Origin: Phyllobacterium lublinensis | Lineage (GTDB): Bacteria > Pseudomonadota > Alphaproteobacteria > Rhizobiales > Rhizobiaceae | Reading direction: 5' to 3' | Assembly: GCF_020164435.1 (NCBI RefSeq) | Contig: NZ_JAIUDQ010000012.1 | Span: 1 to 64,000, forward strand | DNA: 64,000 nucleotides | Shown: one piece after another, positions 27,841-35,971 of the stretch | How positions within the stretch are numbered: position 1 is the first letter of the stretch | Layout: each line of letters begins with the position of its first letter | Notes under the pieces: generated by a model | What the model was told of the DNA's origin: nothing | Databases searched by the model: none | Seen by the model: only the letters and a program-made list of their open reading frames with translations | Position numbers and translations under genes: made by a program

Positions 27841-30423
27841 TCAAACTGCACTTCGCAGACTGAAAGCAGCTTGGCCATCGTCCTCGAGACTGCCGGCCCG
27901 CATTATACGATCCAACTCCCAGCGGATTGTTTTCGTGGTTGCTTCGGCCGAAAAGAGATCATGCGCGTAAGCCCGTCCTTTCCGGCCCAACTCATCTGCC
28001 AGTTTCCGGTCAGCGAATAGAGAGCGCATCGCCTGCCGCAAAGAGTCCCGCGCTGGATCTGCCCACAAGTATTGAGCTGGATATGGCGCGTTACCTTCTC
28101 CGACTTCAACAAGCTTGTAATCCAGCGGCCATGCCGATTCGGAAGACACGAAATCTGCCGATCCTCCGTACGGTGTCGCGATTACCGGTTTTCCGGCGCC
28201 CATGGCCTCCAATATCGTCAGTCCTAGCCCTTCGGAACGATGCGGGGATACATAGCAATCAATCAGTTGGAAGAGATCGTGCATTTCAGAATCTTCCAGC
28301 AGGCGGTCCATGAATATGATATCCGGTCGCTGTTCGGCGATGGAGAGTATGTCTCGAATCTCTGGGCTATCGACATTGGAATAATGAATCTTCACCAGGC
28401 AGCAGGCGCCATCACCGGGTTCAAATTCTTCGACATACGCGTCAATGAGTGCCTTAGGATTCTTGCGTCCCAATATGCTTCCAGCATCGGCAGCATAGAA
28501 AAATACAAATCGATCGTCCGCGAGTCCAAAATCATCCCGTGTCCTGGTCGAAGCGACGGTTTGCCGTTCGAGCATTGGACGGACTACCCGAACCGGCCGC
28601 TTTGTTACAGCGGTAAGGGATCTGGCCATGAATGTGCTCGCGCACCAGATTTCATCGAATCTGTGGAGGGTTTCGTGCCATTCAGGTAAGAGCGAGGACA
28701 ACTCCCAGTAGGGAATAAGAATGTTATACCTATCGGGTCCGACAATTTCTTCGAGCGGAGCCTTGTCGAGAAATCGTGCGCTTGCAAGCAGATCAAGATT
28801 GAGGTGAACGAGATTGATTTGTTGACTGTCAGTTGCAGGATATAGAGCCGGCGTCGGGCGAAGACGCTCAAATCCCTGGCTCCAGGGGATCACGTTGAGG
28901 GGAATCCCGGCCCTCATAGCGCAGGAAGCGTAGCCTCGAGCACTGATGCTCACACCATTGATAAAGCCAACGGGACCGATCAGGTTTACTCCAGCTTCCT
29001 GTCCCGCGGGTGCAGCCCATCGGCGCAGAGGCGTGGGCGGGACGATGGACAGAGCTGCGTGCTGTTCCAGTGCATGCTTTCGCAACAGGGCAGTCAAGCT
29101 GTGTTGCAGCGGCTTGCCTGGTGCCACCTCAATATTGACCTTTGCTCCCCATGGGCCGGTCCCATGGAGTTCAGTCAATCCAACGTGGCCATTCTCCATT
29201 GTCGCAACGAGACCAAAAAAGCGCTCGATCGCATGGGCAATTTGACCGTCGTTCGTCCCGTCCTCCGCTTCAAAATCAAGGCCCTCGAGGAACATCTGGA
29301 GAGGCTTTTCCAATGCCCGGGGGCTTATCCAGAACATCGTACCCGCAAAAAAGCCCCACTCCGATGGAAGTCTCCGCCCCGGATATAGCCGCTCAATCAG
29401 TCCGTCGATCTTGGATTGATTATCCATCATGTGTGTCGGCCCGGAGACATACAGGTCGTTCGGACCTACCAGAAGCAAATCCGGATTGCTTTGAAAGCTG
29501 CAGAGGATTCGGGTGACCAGGAACTCGTTCCCCAACAAACCTTGGAGCATAAGCCTCCGCCATGTCGCAGGCTCTGTCTGCCCTTTCTTTGTATGAACCT
29601 TACAGATCGCGGTATAGTTTTTGTCGATCAGTAGCGGTAGGACAGAAAGAAATGGGCCAATGTCTCGGCCGGCATTATCCACTTCCAGAACTATTGCATC
29701 AGGAAATGTGTCAAGTATCAGCTCTCGTAACGCGGCCGCCGCTTGTTTGGGCACGGTTACATAGAGGTCGAACGCTGTCGGTATATTGCTAAAATAGGAT
29801 ATGACCTCATCCCAGAGGTCCTCATAAAAAAGATGGGCAACGACCGCGACCTTTATGCCCGACGTGAGCACATTGGAATCGAAGGTTGATTTTCGTGCAT
29901 CCTTGAGTTCGAAATAGTGTTCCAGCGGGTTCTTGCCATTGGCGTCGGGGTTTTGCCTGCGATACCAGCCAGTGTCGAACAGGAGATTGGGATCCCGTTC
30001 ACCGCCCGAAGAGCGCTCTGTGTAGTCGAGAAGCGGGTTGATTCCGTTTCTCGAAAGCTCTGGATACTTCATGGAGTACCAGTTGGTATCAAATACCGGA
30101 TTAGGATCCCGTCCCTCCGCAGCACCTTGTTTCAGGTAATGAACCAGCGGATTTGCTCCAGTGCGCTTAACCTCGGGATACCGCGTGAGATACCATTTGG
30201 TATGGAAGAGAGGGCTTGGATCGCGTCCCTCATCGGCACCATGGGCCACATAATGGAAAATCGGATCCATCCCTGTAGAACGTACGTCTTCATATCGATC
30301 GAAGTACCAGGCCGAATCGAAGAGTCCACTGGTGGCCAAGACCTTGCTGTTCCGTCGATTCGTCCATTTCTTGAGTAGCGGACAAACGATCTTGCGGCCA
30401 ATTTGGGTTAGTTGGGAGAACAT
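27841..30423 (-). CDS. Large glycan synthesis protein: FDxxWY repeats + RgpF-like domain + GT4-type glycosyltransferase
   Basis: 860 residues from ATG 30423; an in-frame GTG at 30453 would add ten. Residues about 32-180 are four tandem repeats of about 35 residues, each with (F/L)FD/H..WY...YP/EDV, then G.(D/N)P..HY...GA.EGRDPSPLF. Residues about 190-430 resemble rhamnan synthesis protein F (KVAVVAHLFYEDLWDEVISYF, DNAGRDIGPFL, CKVHTKKG, GFFAGTMFW). Residues about 490-850 form a GT-B fold with FFYAADAGSILGRKNPKALI, VSPHRSEGLGLTILEAMGAGKPVI and a sugar-nucleotide-binding E. Such proteins assemble rhamnose-rich glycans. It is 69 nt downstream of the reductase gene in the same operon. Confidence 0.85.
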   Translation of the reverse strand: MFSQLTQIGRKIVCPLLKKWTNRRNSKVLATSGLFDSAWYFDRYEDVRSTGMDPIFHYVAHGADEGRDPSPLFHTKWYLTRYPEVKRTGANPLVHYLKQGAAEGRDPNPVFDTNWYSMKYPELSRNGINPLLDYTERSSGGERDPNLLFDTGWYRRQNPDANGKNPLEHYFELKDARKSTFDSNVLTSGIKVAVVAHLFYEDLWDEVISYFSNIPTAFDLYVTVPKQAAAALRELILDTFPDAIVLEVDNAGRDIGPFLSVLPLLIDKNYTAICKVHTKKGQTEPATWRRLMLQGLLGNEFLVTRILCSFQSNPDLLLVGPNDLYVSGPTHMMDNQSKIDGLIERLYPGRRLPSEWGFFAGTMFWISPRALEKPLQMFLEGLDFEAEDGTNDGQIAHAIERFFGLVATMENGHVGLTELHGTGPWGAKVNIEVAPGKPLQHSLTALLRKHALEQHAALSIVPPTPLRRWAAPAGQEAGVNLIGPVGFINGVSISARGYASCAMRAGIPLNVIPWSQGFERLRPTPALYPATDSQQINLVHLNLDLLASARFLDKAPLEEIVGPDRYNILIPYWELSSLLPEWHETLHRFDEIWCASTFMARSLTAVTKRPVRVVRPMLERQTVASTRTRDDFGLADDRFVFFYAADAGSILGRKNPKALIDAYVEEFEPGDGACCLVKIHYSNVDSPEIRDILSIAEQRPDIIFMDRLLEDSEMHDLFQLIDCYVSPHRSEGLGLTILEAMGAGKPVIATPYGGSADFVSSESAWPLDYKLVEVGEGNAPYPAQYLWADPARDSLRQAMRSLFADRKLADELGRKGRAYAHDLFSAEATTKTIRWELDRIMRAGSLEDDGQAAFSLRSAV

Positions 30424-30492
30424 TAATCTTTCAAACCTGCTAAATTCGTACACCGGAGCGTACGATGCTGATCATCCACCGCCAAACACGAC

Positions 30493-31389
30493 TTATTGAT
30501 GTTGCCGCCACCAGTCGATAGCATCCTGCAGGCCTTGTTCCAACGAAATGCGTGGCGTAAACCCGACTTCCTGGCGCAACCGCGTGGTATCAGCAACGAG
30601 CCGAGGCGGTTCATTGGGCCGCATCGGGAGAGCGCCCAGATTCAGGAGTTCCGAACGTCCGGTAAGCTTTCCGAGCCTTTCAATGACGTTCCGCAACGCG
30701 ATTGGCTCGCCAGAGGCGATGTTCACACTGCCTTCAACCGTACAGTCGACAAGAGCGGAAAACGCGCCAGCAACCTCGCGGCTGTCCAGGAAGTCTCGCA
30801 ATTGTGTTCCGGCGGTAGTTTCCGCCGCACGTCCTGCAAGCAGGTTGCGGATGATTGAAGGGACGAGCCGCTCGGGCCTTTCATGGGGTCCGAACGACAA
30901 GAACAGGACGCCCCAGGCGAAGGAAAGACCGGTCTGGTGGGAATAACTTTCGATCAGTCGGCGAGCATTTTCCTTCGCCGCCCCGTAGAACGTTGCCGGT
31001 TCGCGTATCGCATCCTCGCGCACATAATCCGGCAGATTGGTCCAGTCATATTCGGCGCATGTCCCTGCAGCAACGAATCTCTCGCCACCCGAGAGATGGA
31101 AGGCGCGCATCAGGGAGAGCGTGGAAGCAACCCAGGAAATATTGTCGGGTGCAGACCAGAAGCCGGCGCCCACGTCCCAGGCCAGATGAAGCAGATGGGT
31201 CGGTCGCACCGTCTGCACCAATTCAGTACCCGCACCGGGCTGCATGAGATCAACGCCGTGCCATTGCGTCTCCGGCATATCGAGAACATGGCGCGCGCAC
31301 GCATGGACCTCATACCCGCGCTGAACCAACTCGTGCAGACAATGCCGCCCGAAGAAACCCGATGCGCCGGTAACGAGAACGCGCTTCAC
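30493..31389 (-). CDS. NAD-dependent epimerase/dehydratase (probable CDP-sugar 4-ketoreductase)
   Basis: 298-residue extended short-chain dehydrogenase. RVLVTGASGFFGRHCLHEL binds the cofactor, LLHLAWDVGAGFWSA is characteristic of CDP/dTDP-4-keto-sugar reductases, GTCAEYDWT carries the catalytic Thr/Ser region, and FYGAAKENARRL the Tyr and Lys. The GTG start at 31389 overlaps the stop of the 3,5-epimerase-like gene by 4 bp. The HLAWDV...W pattern is common in reductases working with C-methyltransferases and RfbC-like epimerases, so it probably reduces the 4-keto group of a C-methylated CDP-6-deoxyhexose. The substrate is inference. Confidence 0.82.
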   Translation of the reverse strand: MKRVLVTGASGFFGRHCLHELVQRGYEVHACARHVLDMPETQWHGVDLMQPGAGTELVQTVRPTHLLHLAWDVGAGFWSAPDNISWVASTLSLMRAFHLSGGERFVAAGTCAEYDWTNLPDYVREDAIREPATFYGAAKENARRLIESYSHQTGLSFAWGVLFLSFGPHERPERLVPSIIRNLLAGRAAETTAGTQLRDFLDSREVAGAFSALVDCTVEGSVNIASGEPIALRNVIERLGKLTGRSELLNLGALPMRPNEPPRLVADTTRLRQEVGFTPRISLEQGLQDAIDWWRQHQ

Positions 31390-31916
31390 CGCTTATAATC
31401 CGGATAGGTGGCATCCCGCTCCGACAGGCGTTGCGGCGGCAGGGGCCAATCAATTGCAAACACCGGATCATTCCAGCGAACGCCGCGGGCAAAGTCCGCC
31501 TTGTAGGATTCGCCCATGTGATAGAACACCTCGCAATCTTCAACCAGCGTCTGGAAGCCATGGGCGCATCCCGCGGGAATATAGAGAGCGTTGCGCCGAT
31601 CGGCGTCCAACTCGACACTGATCCATTGCAAATAGGTCGGTGATTCTACACGCAGGTCGATAGCCACATCCAGAATACGTCCTCTGGTGCAGCGTACAAG
31701 TTTGACTTCCGGATAAGGCTCGGCCTGAAAATGCATTCCACGCAACGTTCCCTGATGTGGATTCCAGGAAACATTGCACTGAGGGAATTGGTCAATCAAA
31801 CCGTTTTTTCTGAAAGTGTCGGCGCAGAAAGTTCTGGCAAACAAGCCCCGCTCGTCGACAATTGCGTCGACCTCAACGATCATGACGCCGGGGAGTTTTG
31901 TTGGTGTGATTTTCAA
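31386..31916 (-). CDS. RmlC-type epimerase (dTDP-4-dehydrorhamnose 3,5-epimerase family)
   Basis: 176 residues with the RmlC cupin fold: VDERGLFARTFCADTF, CNVSWNPHQGTLRGMHFQAEP (catalytic His) and PAGCAHGFQTLVEDCEVFYHMGE. It is clearly different from the canonical RfbC at 16490-17044. Being coupled to a reductase and co-located with rfbFG and a C-methyltransferase, it is probably the 3- and/or 5-epimerase of the CDP-sugar pathway. The frame begins with TTG at 31916, preceded by GGAAGG at 9 nt; the next ATG is 11 codons later. Confidence 0.85.
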   Translation of the reverse strand: MKITPTKLPGVMIVEVDAIVDERGLFARTFCADTFRKNGLIDQFPQCNVSWNPHQGTLRGMHFQAEPYPEVKLVRCTRGRILDVAIDLRVESPTYLQWISVELDADRRNALYIPAGCAHGFQTLVEDCEVFYHMGESYKADFARGVRWNDPVFAIDWPLPPQRLSERDATYPDYKR

Positions 31917-32002
31917 GCTCAGGGGCCTTCCAGATAGCGTTTTTGTCGAAGCTGCGGGTTATCGCGTGTGCACGACAGTCAAGAACTACATCACCCTTGT
32001 GG

Positions 32003-32746
32003 TCAATGGCCGAAATACGCGGCGGTAACTGTTGCCGCATCACCATCCATGCGGATACTTCCATGCTCCAACCAGATGATCCTGTTGCAATTGCTGAGGA
32101 GGAGCTCACGCGAATGACTGGCTATGATGAGTATCTTTGTTTGGTTGACAAGTTCGTGCAGGCGCTGATTGGCCTTGTCCTTGAACCCTTCGTCGCCCGT
32201 CGCCAGCCATTCGTCCATGATGAGGATTTCCGGCTGAATGACGGTGGAAATGGCAAATGCCAGTCGCAGTTGCATACCTGACGAATAAGTGCGCACCGGC
32301 ATATCGAGGAAGCCGCCCAATTCGGAGAAGTCTTCGATCTCCTCGCGACGGGTCTCCATTTCGCGCTTTGTAAAGCCCAAAAGCGCGCCTCGTATGGCGA
32401 TATTCTGCCGACCGGTGGCTTCGGGGTCGATCCCCAAGGAAATGTTGATCAGAGACGTACAATTGCCATCGATTGCTACGTTGCCGCCTGTAGGATGGTA
32501 TACACCACTCATTACGCGAAGAAGTGTGGTCTTGCCGGATCCATTGTGACCGATCAATCCCAGCCTGTCACCTTCTTTGAGCATGATGTTGATGGCATCA
32601 AGTCCACGTATGACAACATGGCCGTCAGAGTCAGAGCCGATCGTTCCGCCCGTAGCCAAGCTTATTACCTGGTTTTTGAGGGACCGGCTTCTCGCATTGT
32701 ATATGGGAAAATCAACCGAGACATTTTCAAGAGTAATTGAAGTCAT
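32003..32746 (-). CDS. wzt: Polysaccharide ABC exporter ATPase (Wzt-like)
   Basis: 247 residues. Walker A is GHNGSGKTTLLRVMSG, the signature YSSGMQLRLAFAIS, Walker B ILIMDEWLATGD, and the switch His is in IASHSRELL. TSLINISLGIDPEATGRQNI is typical of O-antigen/capsule export ATPases. It lacks the C-terminal carbohydrate-binding extension of some Wzt proteins, so export should not depend on recognition of a special end-cap by this subunit. It lies 37 nt after wzm. Confidence 0.9.
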   Translation of the reverse strand: MTSITLENVSVDFPIYNARSRSLKNQVISLATGGTIGSDSDGHVVIRGLDAINIMLKEGDRLGLIGHNGSGKTTLLRVMSGVYHPTGGNVAIDGNCTSLINISLGIDPEATGRQNIAIRGALLGFTKREMETRREEIEDFSELGGFLDMPVRTYSSGMQLRLAFAISTVIQPEILIMDEWLATGDEGFKDKANQRLHELVNQTKILIIASHSRELLLSNCNRIIWLEHGSIRMDGDAATVTAAYFGH

Positions 32747-32783
32747 TCTGCCTGCTCATAAAAGAGTTAAAATCAGCGTCTTC

Positions 32784-33590
32784 TCAAAGCCAATAAGCAA
32801 TCCGCGATCGATAGCGACCAAGGAACCACAAAGCAACGCCCCAACCTATCACGGCCATTCCGATCGAAAAAAGCCAGTTGATACCGGTCCCATGGCCACC
32901 CAGAAGCGGCTCCCTTACGATGCTGACGAGGTGATAGAAGGGGTTGAAGTCCAGCATGAAACGTGAGGCGCGTTCCGGTAGCTGGCTGGGCATCCACATT
33001 ATCGGCGTCACATACAAACCGACTTGCATGATATTTTGGACAATTTGCGTCAGATCGCGATACCGAGTGCAGAGGATCGCCAGAACAATCGAAATCCACA
33101 TCAGATTTATTGTTGCAATCACGAACCCTGGTATCGCCAGAAGTGCATAGAAATTGACGAATTTGCCGAATACCAATAATATTAGGGGGAATATAATCAA
33201 ATTATGACAAAATATAATTGTGTTTCTCCAGCACATCCTCATAATGTATACGAAGAATGGTATTGGCAGCTGCAATATAGTGTCAGCATTTGCGATAAAG
33301 GTTACGCAACTCTCGTTTATTACTTGAGAGTAGTAGCCCCAAAGAATCAAGCCCACACAAATGAACGGCAGGAATTCTGACATTGGCGTGTTGAATATAG
33401 TGCCGAACACGAGGCCAAGGGCACCGATCAAAACACCCATGTTGATCGTGAGCCAGAAAGCTCCGATGCTGGACCGGCGATAGCGCTGTGCAATATCCTG
33501 CCACCCAAGAAGTGCCGCTAATCGGAACTTGGAAAGTGCCTCTGACACATCCTCCTGTGCAGTCAGATTGCGCGACTTAACTTTGCTCAT
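32784..33590 (-). CDS. wzm: Polysaccharide ABC exporter permease (Wzm-like, ABC-2 type)
   Basis: 268 residues with about six membrane segments. LLGWQDIAQRYRRSSIGAFWLTINMGVL is the typical N-terminal amphipathic and first-membrane block of O-antigen ABC-2 permeases, and VTPIMWMPSQLPERASRFMLDFNPFYHLVSIVREPLL is the conserved C-terminal signature. With Wzt it flips the lipid-linked polysaccharide across the inner membrane. The gene is noticeably AT-rich: 33181-33240 has 19 G/C of 60 (hand count). Confidence 0.93.
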   Translation of the reverse strand: MSKVKSRNLTAQEDVSEALSKFRLAALLGWQDIAQRYRRSSIGAFWLTINMGVLIGALGLVFGTIFNTPMSEFLPFICVGLILWGYYSQVINESCVTFIANADTILQLPIPFFVYIMRMCWRNTIIFCHNLIIFPLILLVFGKFVNFYALLAIPGFVIATINLMWISIVLAILCTRYRDLTQIVQNIMQVGLYVTPIMWMPSQLPERASRFMLDFNPFYHLVSIVREPLLGGHGTGINWLFSIGMAVIGWGVALWFLGRYRSRIAYWL

Positions 33591-33917
33591 GGAAACTCGA
33601 TCTCTCGTCTGGGCGAATTATGGATGCTCGAGTTAGCACAACAAATCCAGTCGGGACAGTGACCAGTAGTCACATCCGCTAGCGAACCGGGTTAAAGTTG
33701 AGCGGTTCCCAGGTTAGCAGAGCGCCTTGTTGAGCGCATATGCGTGAGTGCAAGGTTACTTCCGGTGGCGAGGCCGGCTTTACAATTTGCGTGGCGACGC
33801 ATCGTTGGATTTTTCTGCGGAGTACTTGCGGGAAGATTCAGATTCGATCCCAGGTGCCATTGGCAATGGTATCCTGGGCCCCGTTCCGGGAACTCCACCT
33901 GTGTCGTATCCCGATCT
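33591..33917. other. Intergenic region upstream of wzm, no gene recognised
   Basis: This 327-nt region separates wzm from the GC-rich two-gene block. No ORF with recognisable features is present. A weak hairpin GTGAC-CAGTA-GTCAC is at 33659-33673, and an AT-rich stretch just above wzm could hold its promoter. It is probably the junction of the acquired block. Confidence 0.4.
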
Positions 33918-35969
33918 TTACTGGCTACGCTTGGCGTAGGTGTACGGCGCGACCGGCGGCAACGGTTCTCCCATGATCTCGGCGCCAGTGGCTCCACGGA
34001 AACCGGTACTGCGTGCGGTGAGGGTAATAACCCGTTCCACCGCATGAGCGAGCGTACCATCGACCTGGCCACTTTCCGCGGCGAAGTCTGCATTCGAAAG
34101 CGGCGCATCGAGCAGGGGGGCCAAGGCGCCTAACCGGCACCAGAACATGCTGCCGGCGACGAATGTATCGGTGGATACGTCAGGCTGGGCGATACCTATC
34201 AGCGAACACAGGTATTCAACGTTGGCCTCGTTCGCGCCCCAATAGAAGCCCAGCGGCTGAACATGCCCTTCCGGTGCGACAACGCCCAAGCCTGGGTCAG
34301 CCGAGAACGCATCGACAATGGCCCGCGCCCGCGCCGGCGCGGCGAGCCGGTTGACCAGTTCCGAGCGCCATGTCGCGCCATCGTCGCGGTGGGTAGAGCG
34401 CTTGGTGTGGAGCTTGAGCACCACATCCTCGCCCTCGTCGAACAGGCGCCCGGCGAGGCGTAGGAAGGGCAGTATGTCGCGACCGCGGTTCGGTACGATG
34501 ACCAGTTCGGCATCCAGGTTCAGGCGTTCGACTTCGCTGCGCACGGCGTGTTCCCGCTCGACAGGGACGGTGAGGATGGTACGGAATGGCAGGCCCGTCG
34601 CGCGCAGTGCATCGACAAGTTCACCGAGCAGGTCGGGATACCACACATGAATTACTACGCATGGACGCTTGCGAGGCGCGGGCGGTGAACGGAACGCACG
34701 GCGAATTGCCTCAAGCCAGGCATAGCCGTGGCGAGCGTCGGGCTCGAGCACGGCGCCTTCCGCCCATTCGTTCCAGGCGTTGACGAACACCAGAGGTGCA
34801 CCTGGCGCACGTCGGCGCGCGCTGTCGATCGCATGGCGTGTCCATGCCTCGAATGCACGTGGTGTCGCGTGCACGTAAGTTCGGCCGCGCCCGCTGCGGC
34901 GAGCCTCGTTGTCCCAGCCAGGGTTAATTCCCGGGTACAGCAGGTAGCCCGGATCAGTCGCAGCCATCGACTGTGTTGCCAAGTCGCGCCAATCAAGGAT
35001 CTCCCCGGTGTATTCAGGGTTGATCAGCCGGTGCGCGGACGTGACCGGAGCAAGGCTTGTGTTGTTTGGCGGGAATGCCGCGGCTGCATCAAAGCCGATC
35101 GTTGCAGGGTCGACATTATCGAAACTCTGTACGTAGACGAGGTGGAGATCGCCGACACCATTGGCCTGGCACCATGCCCTCCACCGCTTGGCCGTCGCGC
35201 GCGCATCCGGCAAAAGTCCAGGCCGGTAGACCATCAGCACCGGCTTGCCGTCCACCCTTAGATAACGGGGATCTTTCAGATATGGCGCTACGTACGCGAT
35301 AAATGCCAGGTCGTCCGTGGGGCTGTGCGCCTGGCCGATCAGTACATCGTTCGCCCGGCCATCCCAACGGCGCGACCAGTTTTCGTTGGCCCAGCACAAG
35401 GCGATCGGGAAATCGATCGTGCTGTCGTCCAGCCATTGCCGTAGCGGAGCCTCAAGCAGCGTCTTACCGGCGAACCAGTAGAAGTATGTCGCGAACGCGC
35501 TTATACCGTACGTGCGCGCAAGAAGCGCCTGTTCCCGCATCGTTTCCGGCAGGCGCAGATCGTAGAAACCGAGATCTCCCGGGAGGCGCGGCTGGGCATG
35601 ACCTTCGAACTGAGGCAGGGCGCGCGTGACGTTGCGCCATTCCGTGAATCCCTTGCCCCACCACGCATCGTTTTCCGGCGTCGGATGAAACTGGGGCAGG
35701 TAGAAAGCGACCATCGTCGCGGGCAAGGGCGAAGGAAGTTTCGCCTCGCTACGTTCGGTGTAACCGAGCAGACGGTGGCCAGCATGGTCAAGGGCGCGGT
35801 GGACCGATGGCCCTGCGGCCTTGCCCGCGGGGCCAGTAGGCACCAGGTCGGCGAAACGTGCCAGGAAGTGCTGGCGCAGGCGGTCGCGAGTGCGCACGGG
35901 CATCGGCGTCAGCCGGAAGCCGAGACGGAGCAGGCGGAAAACGAGCTGGCGAAAATCAGGTGACGACAT
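33918..35969 (-). CDS. WbsX/GH99-like protein fused to RgpF-like domain
   Basis: 683 residues. Residues about 85-430 match the WbsX/glycosyl-hydrolase-99-like glycan domain: FYLPQFHPTPENDAWWGKGF, ALCWANENWSRRWDG, NAWNEWAEGAVLEPD. Residues about 440-670 resemble rhamnan synthesis protein F (VVIHVWYPDLLGELVDAL, VPNRGRDILPFLRLAG, LKLHTKRSTHRDDG, FVAGSMFWCRLGAL). The WbsX and RgpF domains frequently occur together in O-antigen clusters, though the chemistry of the WbsX part is not well defined. Codon and base usage is GC-rich compared with wzm and the genes to the left. It is 2 nt downstream of the next gene, forming a two-gene block. Confidence 0.85.
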   Translation of the reverse strand: MSSPDFRQLVFRLLRLGFRLTPMPVRTRDRLRQHFLARFADLVPTGPAGKAAGPSVHRALDHAGHRLLGYTERSEAKLPSPLPATMVAFYLPQFHPTPENDAWWGKGFTEWRNVTRALPQFEGHAQPRLPGDLGFYDLRLPETMREQALLARTYGISAFATYFYWFAGKTLLEAPLRQWLDDSTIDFPIALCWANENWSRRWDGRANDVLIGQAHSPTDDLAFIAYVAPYLKDPRYLRVDGKPVLMVYRPGLLPDARATAKRWRAWCQANGVGDLHLVYVQSFDNVDPATIGFDAAAAFPPNNTSLAPVTSAHRLINPEYTGEILDWRDLATQSMAATDPGYLLYPGINPGWDNEARRSGRGRTYVHATPRAFEAWTRHAIDSARRRAPGAPLVFVNAWNEWAEGAVLEPDARHGYAWLEAIRRAFRSPPAPRKRPCVVIHVWYPDLLGELVDALRATGLPFRTILTVPVEREHAVRSEVERLNLDAELVIVPNRGRDILPFLRLAGRLFDEGEDVVLKLHTKRSTHRDDGATWRSELVNRLAAPARARAIVDAFSADPGLGVVAPEGHVQPLGFYWGANEANVEYLCSLIGIAQPDVSTDTFVAGSMFWCRLGALAPLLDAPLSNADFAAESGQVDGTLAHAVERVITLTARSTGFRGATGAEIMGEPLPPVAPYTYAKRSQ

Positions 35970-35971
35970 GT

